From: Diphasiastrum complanatum
Taxonomy: Eukaryota > Streptophyta > Lycopodiopsida > Lycopodiales > Lycopodiaceae
DNA length: 64,000 nucleotides
Direction of reading: 5' to 3'
Assembly (NCBI GenBank): GCA_029204225.1
Contig: CM055109.1
Location: 32,027,870-32,091,869, forward strand
Positions 11,777-23,023 of the stretch are shown piece by piece. The notes under the pieces are model-generated. The model was not told where the DNA came from. It searched no databases and was given only the letters and a program-made list of their open reading frames with translations. The position numbers and the translations under genes are program-made. Position 1 is the stretch's first letter, and each line of letters starts with the position of its first letter.

Positions 11777-12251
11777 AAATGTGAAACGTCCTCGTGAACA
11801 TATATTCTTTGTTTTGAGATTTTTCTATTTCTTAGAAAAGAATAATTTCGTGTCGAGGATTTTTGTTAGGTCAGATGTAGAGACATTTCTTCATTCGTTG
11901 TTTGGAAAATGGTCATTTGACATTTCAGAATCAAATATTGATTCAAAATATATCTCGGCGACATAAAATAAGCATCATCACATACAAAACTCGGCATCAA
12001 ATAATCTACAACACAATATAGAAGAAAAACATTCATGTATTAAGCTCTACAGATTGTATCCAAGTGTCGTTTCATGTTGACTTGAGCAACAATACATTTT
12101 CTTTTGCTCTGGTGTAACTCCCCATAGGTAAGTTGACATAAGGCGACAATCTTACAAGAAGTAGAGAGACATCGAACAATTCTTGTACTAACCAAAAATC
12201 TTCTTCAGAATCTTTACTAAGTACAAACTGTTCGAATAAAGTAGAGGAGAG
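11777..12251 (-). other. 3' untranslated part of the reversed gypsy fragment
   Basis: This AT-rich stretch lies between the end of the env-position ORF and the polypurine tract. No gene is seen. Confidence 0.4.
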
Positions 12252-12899
12252 CTAAATACATTTACACTTGACAAATAAACTTTGAACATAAAATAAAACT
12301 TTGGCTGCAAATGTGCCAAACGGGCAAAAAGTATATGTACAAAATGTTATATATTCGCAGGACTTAAATCTGTCTTGCAAATTATGTTTTATCTCCGCTA
12401 AATAACTGAAAAAATTCCTCTCCCAAGCGGTGTAGATACTATACAGCTCCGGATATGCCATGTTAATATCAAACAATAGACCTGCATCATCAAATTCTTC
12501 GATATTTGCTCGGCCTTCTAGTGAATACAACTTGAACTATGCATGCTTCCTCCAAAACTTTTGCTTCGAGTCGTTATGCCGCAAAAACTGGTACTCCTTG
12601 ATTTGGATGTACTCCAGCGCATACAAAAATGTTGACCCTATGTACAATTTGACTGATCCAAAGGGAATAACTTTGAACTTACCCTGGATTATGGCCCAGC
12701 ATAGACATCCTTTCTGCTCTATGCTTAACTGGTCCCACAAAAGAAGTCCTCTTTGTTCCATTCTGATTGCTAGTCGTCGAATGCCAAACCTATTAAGTCT
12801 AGTAGCATCAAATAATCCATATGCCATTGTAACTCCAGCCCAGGCAGTCTGCATCGAATCAGAAACAGACTCAAAGTCAAGAACAATCATCGAATCCAC
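12252..12899 (-). pseudogene. Conserved env-position ORF, copy 2 (unknown function)
   Basis: Reading leftward, the frame is open for 215 codons apart from one TAG at 12537-12539. It aligns by eye with copy 1 (2953-3843): LSIEQKGCLCWAIIQGKF matches LTMHQKGILALAIVQNKF, a GSTFLYAL block matches GSLYLKTY, the Leu-Leu-Phe...Ile-Tyr-Thr-x-Trp-Glu block is shared, and the C-terminal LFYVQSLFVK matches ALLSIQQLYIK. As in copy 1 it lies just 5' of a purine tract and LTR start. The copies are strongly diverged, so they derive from different element lineages or old insertions. It is embedded, reversed, in a copia gag-pol. No known domain was recognised. Confidence 0.6.
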
Positions 12900-12916
12900 A
12901 TTCGTCGAAGATTAAG

Positions 12917-13780
12917 ATGTTTTGTAGGTATTGCAAGTGCAATAACCATGAGATCCAGGATTGCCAAATTCTCAAAGTGAAGAATGCAACAAAGCAACCT
13001 GATCAACAAGCAAATACAATTACAGCATCTCCTGAAGTCGAAATGGATGAAGGTGCTTTTATGGTCAAAGACAAATACGCGAATTCGGATGATGCATGGT
13101 TTCTGGATTCTGGAGCTACTCAACATATCACCAATCATCGTGAGATTTTTCATACCTATATGCCTTACAGCACAAAGAAGTATGTTCATCTTGGTGACGA
13201 TAGCACTCACACTATCGAAGGTGAAAGTACTGTAAGATTAAGGTTCCAACATGATCAATTTAAACTACTGTCAAAAGTCTTGTATGTTCCTAAACTCTCT
13301 ACAAATCTATTATCAGTGAGTAGAATTACAGATTTAGGTCATAAGGTGAAGTTTGAGTCTGATCAATGCAAAATTATCGATAGGAGTAATAAGACCCTTG
13401 CACTCGGCAAGAGGCATGGATACATATATAGATTGGCACATTGTTATTCTGATTCTAATCAAGCCTTGAAAACCTCGGTTCTTGTCAATAAAGCATTTCT
13501 ATGGCATCATTGCTTAGGACACTTGAATTATACATCTGTTTTGAACATGTCCAGACAATCCCTTGCACCTGATCTTGACTATCCTTCTAGAAAAGTCAAT
13601 CTCCCTATCTGCCATAGCTGCATCCTTGGAAAGCAGACTAGGATTCCTTTTAGATCGAGTCATAGGCATGCAACAAAAGGTCTGTTAGATGTTGTTCATT
13701 CAGATATTCCTAGAACTTGTTTGAGCATAAATTCGTATACCCATATTGAGCGAGTACATAAAAATAAGCTTAAAAACTAG
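12917..13780 (+). pseudogene. Copia gag zinc knuckle, protease and pre-integrase
   Basis: The 287-codon open frame continues the interrupted copia. A CCHC knuckle (CRYCKCNNHEIQDC, residues 3-16) is followed by an aspartic protease with an intact catalytic WFLDSGATQH motif, then the GAG-pre-integrase segment (LWHHCLGHL) and the start of integrase (ICHSCILGKQ, DVVHSDIPRTC). It then changes into unrelated sequence near 13720. The ATG at 12917 is only the first ATG after the insertion; the true polyprotein start is at 11224. RT and RNase H are missing. Confidence 0.85.
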
Positions 13781-16035
13781 ATGTAGTCTCAATAATTTGA
13801 ACCACAAAACCTAGATGAGCTTTTAGTAGTCAAGGTTCAAATATGTAAGTTACTAGAACTAGATGAGCTTTAGGACATGGTTACTAATGGAAAACATACA
13901 TTCAAAATGAAGTGTTGTAGTGTCAAATTGTCTCAAAACTGAGGAAAATTTTAATTAATAGAAGTGATCTAGAACTTTGTACTAACTTGCACAAAGAATG
14001 TTGAAACTTACAAAACCAAAAGCTGGCACTACAAAATAGCTTAGATGCATAGAAAGAATTTTAGGAGTATTTGGACTAGTCTAGGACTCTATTTTGACCA
14101 AAATTAGCATTGTGAGTACTCAAACGAGTTCGAGCTTGTAGTAACAAATTCAGGATAGTCATTGTTATTGTGAAAACCCTATGACTTTGACTGAGAAGTT
14201 GTTGGAGTTTTTGTAGGACTTTTGAGCTTGTTGGAGACATTATTGAATGCCAAAGAACTCTAAAAAATAAACAAAAACTTCAGGTTTAACAAGAGCTAGA
14301 ATAATGACCTAGTTAAAAAATTAGACAATTTTCGGCATACATACACATGTTACAACAAATCTTTGACCAGTACATGAGTTGATCCTACACAAAAAACCTA
14401 GTTTTTATACTTGAAGTATAGCCAAGAGCAAGAAAAAAGGTCATAGAGTACAACTAGTCCAAAAAAGGGCATCCTTCCCAATCTCATTTGTGTATTATAT
14501 ATTATTGGAATAGTAAAACATTGTTTAATATATATTAAGAATCTTTGTGTGCATGAAATAGCCCTTATGTTCCTACTTATGATAAGGACTACATTATATT
14601 GCTCAAACAAAGTCAAAATTGATTAAAATAGGAACATGTTCTTGTAGAAGTAAATGATAATGTTCTTTAGAGATGTGTACGATTATGTATAGGTTATGAC
14701 AATTAGTGCAACAAAGAAGTGCAAATAGGCATCCATTCATTTCCACTAAAATAACACATTTTGAACATGCCTACAAATGATTAGAAAATAAACTAAAAAT
14801 GACTTCAAGATGGTAGCACTAAATTCATGATTTTGGTTTTTACTGCATAATCTCTAATGACTCAACTCAATAGTTGTTAGAGTTTTTATGTAACTTTGAA
14901 AGATGATAGAGATAATAGTGAAGGCCAAAGAAGAGTTGAAAATATAAAAAAACCTAATTATGATGTCCTAGCCCATAACAAGCTTGAATTGTCATGTAGT
15001 TCTAGAAATTGGCACTTCTTGTGCTTACAAAACAAGGTCTCAAAATTTTTTTGTTGATGGAATTATGAGTGGATCCTCCACGAATATATAGTCATGAATA
15101 TGAAAAGGTTGACAAAAATAGTAAAGCATTTATATATACTTACGCTAAGACTAAACTTAGTCCTAAAAAGGACAAGGTAGAACATAATAAGGTTTTCTTG
15201 ATTTGTAACTCCTCTTTGGCCTTCAACAATATCTCCATCATGTTTCAAAGTTATATTAAAACTCCACAAACTATTGAGTTGAGTTATTAGAGCATTTGGA
15301 ATAAGAATGACAATCCTGGAATTAGTGATGTAGTCTTGGACTCATTTCTGATCATTTGTACTCGCAATGTAAAGTTTGATCAAAATCATTGTTTGACCAA
15401 TCCTCACTACTCCTCGAGTTTCTTTCCATGTCTCTAAATCATTTGGTAGTGTCAGCTTTGGTTTTCTTTGGCTTAATTTTGACAAGTAGGTACCAAGTCT
15501 GAGTTCAATTCCTTTAAAGGAATTGTTTTTGGATTTCAAGTCAACTTTGACACTATACGAACTTGTTTGGTCTCAAATTTCATCCAAAACTTCTTGCAAC
15601 TCATAAATAGCAATAAGTGACTTTGTCTCTAAGAATATAATCTATATGTCAATGACATAGTCCCTAACTTTCTAGTTTATGATAAATGTATATTTTACTT
15701 TGACGAAGTCAAAACTTAGTCAAATGAGAAAACATTACTCAAGTATTGAAAATAGATGCTATGAAAATAGATGCTATGAATCTAAGCTGTATGATTCTAA
15801 CCAAGGTGTGAAAATCAATGTCACAATGAAATTTCACAAAGTTTCTCTAGATATGTATCATTTCCAAAGACCTCATATATCTAGGATTGCTAACATGAAA
15901 TAGCTGAATTGTTGTTGTTTGGCTAATCAATACACAATTCTTAGTGGTCAAGCAATCACATGCATATCGGAGATAATAACTCCACCTTTGGGATATGCTA
16001 ATCAATAAAAGACACCATTTTATTGTGGAGAAGCT
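13781..16035. repeat. Non-coding DNA with a copy of the 9.7-kb repeat
   Basis: I found no gene. The stretch 14410-14720 is a diverged direct copy of 9690-10010 (shared GTACAACTAGTCC, ATTTGTGTATTA and GCATGAAATAGCCC). Around 15746-15776 a 14-base unit (GAAAATAGATGCTAT) is doubled. Confidence 0.5.
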
Positions 16036-17345
16036 CTAACAAATGAACAATGTTAACCTCGACTTATGGAATTGAATGTGGGTTTTTTAACCTTCCCATT
16101 GGTCAAAAAGAAATTTTTTAATCTTCAAGCCCAAAGTTTAATTGTATATGTGAATGTTGTTTCTCAGAGTTTCTCATAAATCTAAAATGACTCATTTCAA
16201 CTCAAAGTTGTAAAAGCCATGATGTATGGAATCGAATGTGGAAAACAAAGATGGTTTGTTCAAACCTTAACCCATAAACTTAGACATATGAAAATGAATG
16301 TGGGTGGTCAACCTTGCTCATTGGTAAAAAATAAATCATTCAAGCCCTTATATATGTAACTAGATGTTGTTGTAGGTCATAAAAACTTGTGTGAGCCCTA
16401 ACCCATTCTTCCTAATGTGTGAAATTGGTTGTTAGTTTTGAACATGATCACCAGTCATAGATGATTTATTGGAGAGATAGGTCATAAGCCTTTATGTGCA
16501 AAAATGAATGTTGTTGCCATTTTGAAATGACCTATTCGAGTCATAGTCTACTATAAACCATAATGCATGGAATTGTTGCTCATTATTGTCCAAAACACCT
16601 CCTTCTAGCTCAATGATGTGATCTCTCATATCCGGAGCATGATTGTGATGTCCGAACTTGCTCTAGGCTCATAAAGGACTCATTTAGACCCTAAACAATA
16701 GACCCTAACATATGAGATCAAATATTGTTATAGCTTGCTCATTGATCAAAACGAGTTGTTGTAGTCCCATATCATAAACACCAATGTAGAGAATGTTTGA
16801 ACTTGTTCATTTGTCAAAATTATCTAATTCAATCCATAAGTTGTGGTAGTGTAGGGAAATGGACATTATTGTCTAGATTTGCTCATTGTTAAAAAAAAAT
16901 AACTTAGTTGAGCTCTAAATCATAAACCCCATTTGGGGACCTAAATCTTGATTCCAAATTTTGTGTAGATCATAATTGACTTGTTGATGCCCTAACCCAT
17001 AAACTGTGACTTACAAAATTAAATGTTGTTGTTTGAACTTGATAATTGATCATTAACAACCGATTGAGCCATAAGACACAACCATATGCGAGGACCTGAA
17101 TAGTATTGTCTAAACTTGCTCATCAAGATTTCATATTTAAATCATAATGTCTACAACTTATTGTAGTCGTTGAAACTAGTTCATTGATCAAAGATGACAT
17201 ATGTCCGTGGATGCATGTCCAGATTCACTTGACATACATATAAAATGATTCATTTGAATTTAGAGTCATAAAAATCTCAATGGAAAGGGGAAATTTGATG
17301 TCCAAACTTGCGTCATAAATACTAGAGAGTAGGATGGGATTGGAA
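16036..17345. repeat. Degenerate long-period tandem repeat
   Basis: The same ordered phrases return every roughly 90-130 bp: CATAAACC, a variant of TATG-x-AATTGAATGTTGTTG, CTTGCTCATTG(A/G)TCAAAA, and ACTCATTNGAGCC. At least ten diverged units can be followed by eye. It is not coding and looks like an old, decayed satellite or minisatellite. Confidence 0.55.
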
Positions 17346-17739
17346 GTTGAAATCTTTGAGATACGACACATACTTCATAAACACTAACCTCAAAACAACA
17401 TGGTGATGAGGGTGTGTGGCATTCCACATATGTTGCATCTTAAGGCTCCCATCTCCCCTAATTCTATCCTCACACTAAGCTCAAGTTCAATCAAGCGAAT
17501 TTCTTTGTTGGGCCTAAGACAGATCTTTGGAATTCATTATTTGATGGCGTTAACTCGGTCCCCAAGGTGGATTGTCTACAAAGGACTATTGATTACAAAT
17601 CTTTGACAAGTGACTCAACGACTTGGTGAGAGTTTTTTTTCTTCCCCTGACCAAACATTTACAATTTTCTCTTTACAAACTATAGAACTATTTGTACAAT
17701 CTATATAGAGCTCGAGTCATAGGGGAACCTACATGTTAT
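17346..17739. other. no gene seen
   Basis: The 68-codon open frame at 17400-17606 (+) has no recognisable features and is probably chance. Confidence 0.3.
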
Positions 17740-18060
17740 ATCGAGATATGGCGAAAGTAGACCTTATATTAGGTTACTTAGTAGGCCACAAAAAAATCAC
17801 ATAGTAGCTCCTAAACTCTACATTGTGTTATGTAGATTTATGCAGTAGATTATCGGGAACAATAGGTTTGCTAGTAGGTAACATAATAGATCCCAAGTAG
17901 GCCACACTATAGTTAGACCAAATTATAAGCTCTAAAGTAGGCCATACACTAGTTTGGCTAGTATACCAAGTAGGCCATAAAGGAGATGATAAAATTGGCC
18001 AAGTAGGCCATAAAGTAGCTAGTGGGCTAGGTAGTCCATACATTTCTTTCAATAGATTAG
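17740..18060. repeat. Short irregular repeat of AGTAGGCCATA
   Basis: The core AAGTAGGCCA(T/C)A occurs at about eight places between 17780 and 18040 with spacings of about 20-50 bp. The spacers share words such as AGTAGCT and CTAGT. Not coding. Confidence 0.6.
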
Positions 18061-18590
18061 CAAATGCAATATGTCATGAAGTAGATTAGCCTCTAGGTCA
18101 TGAGAAATTTAATGGTGTATAATAAATGAGGGTATATGCCTTAAAGTGAGAAAGTTAGGCCACAACTTGGCCCATATAAATTAAGTTAATAACAATGACC
18201 AAGGGTTTAATGAGTTAATTGGAAGAGGGTCTTTGTGAAAAGGTATAACCTCCCACCTCTCTCACACTTGTATATAGCTCATTCTTGTGGTATGTTTATG
18301 GAGAGCACTTTGCTTATGAAGATATGATCTTATGTGTGTTAATACTTCGTTACAATGTGATATCTATGATGAATGCTTTTAATTTATGTAATGGATAGAT
18401 AGTTAGGGCTTTTTCTGCCCATTTTTGCTTAAGAAGCAGAATGGGCAGCAGTCTTCCAATCCACAGCTTTCGTTTTTGAGAAATCGATTATGTTTCCAAA
18501 TGCAGATTTTGTTTCATAATGGTGACGTGAAAAAAGCTAAACTATGTATTACGCAATGAAACGAGCCAGGCAGATGACATTTTGTCGGTA
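18061..18590. other. no gene seen
   Basis: This is AT-rich unique-looking DNA between two repeat arrays. No coding sequence is supported. Confidence 0.3.
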
Positions 18591-19310
18591 ATTGCTATAA
18601 TGGATTAACACCATAATTCTAGTATGGTATCAGAACAGGTGTAGTCCCCTGCACCAGACAAGTTATTAACACATTAATTGTTAGAATGGATTAACACCAT
18701 AATTCTATAATAGTATCAGAACATGTGTAATCTTGTGCACCAGAGAAGATATTAACACATTAATTGTTAGAATGGATTAACACCATAATTCTGTTATGGT
18801 AAAAACAGGTGTAGTCCCGTGCACTAGACAAGATATTAACACATTAATTGTAGAATGGATTAACACTATAATTCTATAATGGTATCAGAACAGGTGTAGT
18901 TCTCTGCACCAGACAAAATATTAACACATTAATTGTTAGAAATGATTAACACCATAATTCTATGATGGTATCAGAACAGGTATAGTTCCCTGCACCAGGC
19001 AAGATATTAACACATTATTTGTTAGAAAGGAATAACAGGTGTAGTCGCCCTGCACCAGAGAAGATATTAACACAATAATTGTTAGAATGGATTAACACCA
19101 TAATTCTATTATGGTAAAAACAGGTGTAGTCCCCTGCACCAGACAAGATATTAACACATTAATTGTTAGAATGGATTAACACCATAATTCTATTATGGTA
19201 TCAGAACAGGTGTAGTTCCTTGCATCAGACAAGATATTAACATTAGCACCATTATTCTATTATGTATCAGAACAGGTGTAGTTCCGTGCTCCAGACAAGA
19301 TAGTTCTCTT
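18591..19310 (+). repeat. ~86-bp tandem array carrying a copia primer-site-like core
   Basis: The word GGATTAACAC starts at 18602, 18688, 18774, 18857, then in a variant at 18943, and again at 19089 and 19173, giving a period of 83-86 bp with one shortened unit. Each full unit contains ATGGTATCAGAACAGGTGTAG, whose start matches the plant copia primer-binding site TGGTATCAGA, followed by CACCAGACAAGATATTAACACATTAATTG. About eight to nine units are present, some with GGTAAAAACAGG in place of the core. Not coding. Confidence 0.85.
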
Positions 19311-19733
19311 GGTAGGGATGATGGTTTGATCATTTCTTGTGTGCAGAATGCAATGAATTGATTGTAGGAAAAGATTCTAGAAGCAATTGGTTTTCGGAGT
19401 AGGTGAATGCATATAGAGGAGCCTGCCTTTGTGCTTGGATTTAATGTAGCCTACGACAGCCCTTTTCATTCCTGTGCTGAAAGTGTATGAAAAGATATGG
19501 GACCATCGATTTTTTATTCCTGTGTAGATATCCCTAGGCTGAGAAAAAGTGTGCCCTCTCCCTGCTGTGGAGATTTAATTTCACGTCATTCCGATTGTTG
19601 AAAGAGGTCTCACACTCTGCTATTGTTAAAAAAACGTTGAGCGAGGCAGTCTATTTTGGCAGGCCAGATTTCTGAAGCTTCATTGCATGATTACTGGAGG
19701 CCTGATCAGTTTTTGAAGGGTAGTTAGACAAAG
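19311..19733. other. no gene seen
   Basis: There is nothing coding that I can support between the tandem array and the copia reverse-transcriptase remnant. Confidence 0.3.
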
Positions 19734-20656
19734 ATGGTAAGCCTTCAGGTCATTACCTCTCTTGTTATGATTGGGATATATGGCAATTATATATCTCTAA
19801 TTCATTCATGGCAATTATATATCTCTAATTCATTCTTGAATGGAGATCTTACAAAGGAGGTTTACATGGAGCAACCCGAGGGCTACATTTTTTATGGCAA
19901 GCCTAATCATGTATGTTTTCTCCAAAAGAGTTTGTATGGGCTTAAGCAAGTAGCAAGGAGTGCGTTTGCTAAGCTCAACACCTTTCTACTTTCCAAAATT
20001 TCATTATGAGTGAACATGATCGTTCACTTTATTATGGATTTGCTGGAAATTATGTTACTATCCTTCTATGTGGATGATATCATTTTGAGTGGTTGCAACA
20101 AGCAAGGTGTAGATGACATCAAGATAGCACTCAAGAATGAATTTGATGTACATGATCATGGTCATTTGCACTACATCTCTTGAATAGAAGTAATTTGAAT
20201 TTCTTAAACATGGAAAGTGCAAATTCTTTTAATACACCTATGAAATCAAATGTAAAGCTCACTATAAGAAGTAATGAAAGATCTTTCGAGGACATTACTT
20301 TCTATAGGAAGCTAGTTGGTTCACTCAAATATCTAACCATACCAAGACCTTATCTAATCTATTGTGTTGGTAGATTAAGTCAACTCATGAATGATCCTAG
20401 TGTGGAGTATGGGAGCTAGGCAAGAGAGTATTGAGGTACATCTCGGGTTCTAGAGATGGATCAAAAGAATGACAATGGATCTTAACTTGTTGGATTTTCA
20501 AAAGTGTCCAATCATCTTTCAGCTCAAAGTTTGGCAAATAATCCTAGTTTTCATGCAAGGAGCAAACATATTGAAGTGGCTTATCATTTTGTGACAGAAC
20601 AAGTCATGGCAAAGGAGGTGGAGCTTCAACATGGCTCATCAAGGGAGTGTGTGGCT
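19734..20656 (+). pseudogene. Older copia: reverse transcriptase to RNase H, left half
   Basis: A decayed copia pol: reverse transcriptase with FLNGDLTKEVYMEQPEGY, SLYGLKQ and the catalytic YVDDIILSG motif (YVDD at 20067-20078), then the RT end (YRKLVGSLKYLT) and RNase H (NPSFHARSKHIEVAYHF). Several stops and frame changes and a missing RNase H core mark it as dead. A 25-bp direct duplication sits near 19781-19832. At 20656, in the middle of SSRECVA/DIFTK, it is cut by the complete copia at 20657-25230. The right half resumes at 25231. No 5' LTR, gag or integrase of this element is seen. Confidence 0.9.
20652..20656. other. Target-site duplication TGGCT (left)
   Basis: TGGCT precedes the 5' LTR and is repeated exactly at 25231-25235 after the 3' LTR, a 5-bp duplication typical of copia integration. 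Confidence 0.95.
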
Positions 20657-21357
20657 TGTGAAGAATTGCCAAAAATTGGCAAATCTAGCTTGATCAAAAA
20701 CCATGTAGAATAGTGTAAATTTTGTACACAAGTGGTTCCCACACATGTGAGGCCATGATGCCACATGGGAAACCCATCCTAATGTAGGTTAGGTCAAGTC
20801 AAGAGAGTTGGTCATGTCTATTTGGTGGTCATCCCTACTTTATAGGACCTACACCTAAGTTTAAGGTGAAAATTTGACCAACTAGCTACCTACCAAGCAT
20901 AACTCTAGGATCTAGGCTAGGGTTTCACTTTAGGTCAAGGAGAGTGAGTTAACTTCCTTATTACATTCTGTAAATCCACCTAACTTCAAGAAGGAAGTCG
21001 AATTTTCTATGTAGTCCCTCTCTCTATAGTGAGAAGATAGAAAATTTTTGGAGCTCATTGGCAATCTCAAGCTAGTTCACTATGTACATTGAGTTTTTGT
21101 GATCCAAATGAAACCAAATCAATTTCTACTTGTTTCTCAGGTTGAAGGCCGTACTACAGCCTGTAGTACACACGTGTGGGCTCGGATTTCAATGTTGATC
21201 AATGTTTTTGATTTTTAATGCTTGTTGTTTGTCAAACTGCTAATCTAGATCAACTTTTTTGTGTCTAGTTTTTTGATAGATTGTTAAGCAAGCATCCAAT
21301 CACTCTTGTGGATCTTTTGTAGATCCATTTATGGTCCTAAAGTACAGTACTTTCACA
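20657..21357 (+). repeat. 5' LTR of the nested copia
   Basis: It starts TGTGAAGAATTGCC and ends TTTCACA, followed at once by the primer site. It contains the palindromic word ACACGTGT near 21171 and CACACATGTG near 20743, seen in other LTRs here. Confidence 0.95.
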
Positions 21358-21370
21358 TGGTATCAGAGCC
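21358..21370 (+). other. Primer-binding site of the nested copia
   Basis: TGGTATCAGAGCC directly abuts the 5' LTR and is complementary to the initiator tRNA-Met 3' end. Confidence 0.95.
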
Positions 21371-21792
21371 AAGTACAAGAGCATAAGCCATTGATCTAAT
21401 GCAAATCCATTTTTAGCAAGTTTTGGTGCTAAAAGCTAGTATTGAGAGGGCAAGCTAGAATCTTAATTTTGGTGAGGAGACTTGATCCCAAACTTGGTAG
21501 GGGTCCAAATCCGTACTGTCCACATGTGTGGGCACCTCTGAACCTGCATTTAATGCATGGTATTCATTTGATCCAAAAAAATTCAATTTGTGAGCTATTG
21601 GTGTAATTTTTGGTGGAGATCCTAGGATAAACTACCAAGATCATTTGCCATTGATTAGATTTGAATTTGTTTCATGGAATCTAATTAATCTAGGCTGAGT
21701 TCAAGTCCTATTAAGGCTAAAAACAGGTCTTGAAAGTACACCAAGAAGGAAGAAAGAGTTTAAGTCATTTTTTTGTCCAAAAATAGCCAAAT

Positions 21793-22140
21793 TTGGCAAG
21801 ATTTGATTGTAAGTAGATTTCACATCATCTTATCCTCATTCCAACTTTGTGAGGGAGTGCTAGAACTGAGATTATAAGTCCATTTGTTGGATTAGATATC
21901 TAATTTGAGTGAAAAACTACAAGAGAGAGACCTTAGTGAGTTTCTAGAGACAATCAAATCCATTTCTTGGCAAGATTTGTTTGAAAGTAGTTTTCACTTC
22001 ATCTTATCTTCATTCCAGCTTTGTGAGGGAGTGATAGAACTGTGATTATAAGTCCATTTGTTGGATTAGAAATCAAATTTGAGTGAAACACTGCAAGTGT
22101 GAGACCTTTGTGAGTTTCAAGTCAATCAAATCTATTTCTT
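21793..22140 (+). repeat. 174-bp tandem duplication in the gag leader
   Basis: The segment 21793-21966 is repeated as 21967-22140, both starting TTGGCAAGATTTG and sharing TTGTGAGGGAGTG and AAGTCCATTTGTTGGATTAG. The duplicates differ by scattered substitutions. It lies in the untranslated leader just before gag. Confidence 0.85.
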
Positions 22141-22978
22141 GTTTGTAGAAGTCACTAGTAAGATGGGATCTGCTGGAGCATACCTTCTAGAAGCTAGTGA
22201 GAGGTTGAATTCTACAAATTATGCTATTTGGAAGGTTAGAATGGAGTCACTCTTAGTGCTCCAAGACCTTTATGAGTTCTTGATTGAAGACAAAGATGAA
22301 CCTCTAGGTGCACAGGAGTTAGCTAGATACAAGAAGAGATCTAGGCTTGCACTTCATTGTGTGAAGATGAATGTGAGCAATGATTTGTTGAGAGAAGTAT
22401 CAGCTTGTACTAATGCTAAAGAGGCTTGGGAGTCTTTAAAATCAATCTATGAGTCTAGCAACACTTCTAGAGTTCTTATGCTTAGAAATCAAATTTTGCA
22501 AAGCATGATGAGAAGTGAGGAGAGTGCACAAGATTATGTACTCAGAATCAAGTCTCTAAATAGGGAGTTGGCTTCCATTGGAGAGAAGATTCATGATGGA
22601 GAGCTTGTACAAATTGTCCTTAATGGTCTAGGAGATGACTTTGCAAATTTGGTCCAAAGTTTTGCCATCCAAGACACTTTGCCAACTATAGAAAAACTTC
22701 ACAGTGTATTAGTGGCTGAAGAGTGTAGGATGCTCCATGCAAAATCTACGATGAGTTCCTTGTATTTGCAGGATGGTGATGAGAAAGCCAATTTCTCATT
22801 CAAGGGCAAAAAGAAGACCAATGGAAAGAAGAAGCATCCAAAGGAGGCCAAAGAAGAGGATGATGCATCAAGCTCAAAGGACAAGTCAAAGCAAAAATGC
22901 TTCTTTTGTGGAAAGAAGGGGCATTATGCATCTGAATGCTACAAGAGGCTAAGAGCACAAGTGGAGGAGGACAAATAA
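22139..22978 (+). CDS. Copia gag, intact (279 aa)
   Basis: An intact capsid protein reading from 22139; the second Met at 22163 (MGSAGAYLLEASERLNS) is the more likely true start because gag homology begins there. The order is: N-terminal LNSTNYAIWKVRMESLL (DUF4219), the UBN2 helices (EAWESLKSIYESSNTSRV, LASIGEKIHDGELVQIVLNGL), a Lys-rich stretch, and a CCHC zinc knuckle CFFCGKKGHYASEC (residues 254-267) that binds RNA. It would form virus-like particles in the cytoplasm. A TAA stop at 22976 lies in frame with the downstream protease ORF, so gag and pol are split by a single stop, unlike the usual single copia polyprotein. Confidence 0.9.
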   Translation: MFVEVTSKMGSAGAYLLEASERLNSTNYAIWKVRMESLLVLQDLYEFLIEDKDEPLGAQELARYKKRSRLALHCVKMNVSNDLLREVSACTNAKEAWESLKSIYESSNTSRVLMLRNQILQSMMRSEESAQDYVLRIKSLNRELASIGEKIHDGELVQIVLNGLGDDFANLVQSFAIQDTLPTIEKLHSVLVAEECRMLHAKSTMSSLYLQDGDEKANFSFKGKKKTNGKKKHPKEAKEEDDASSSKDKSKQKCFFCGKKGHYASECYKRLRAQVEEDK

Positions 22979-23023
22979 GGAAACCTTGAAAAGGAGGAGG
23001 ATGAGGATGAAGTAGATGTATTC

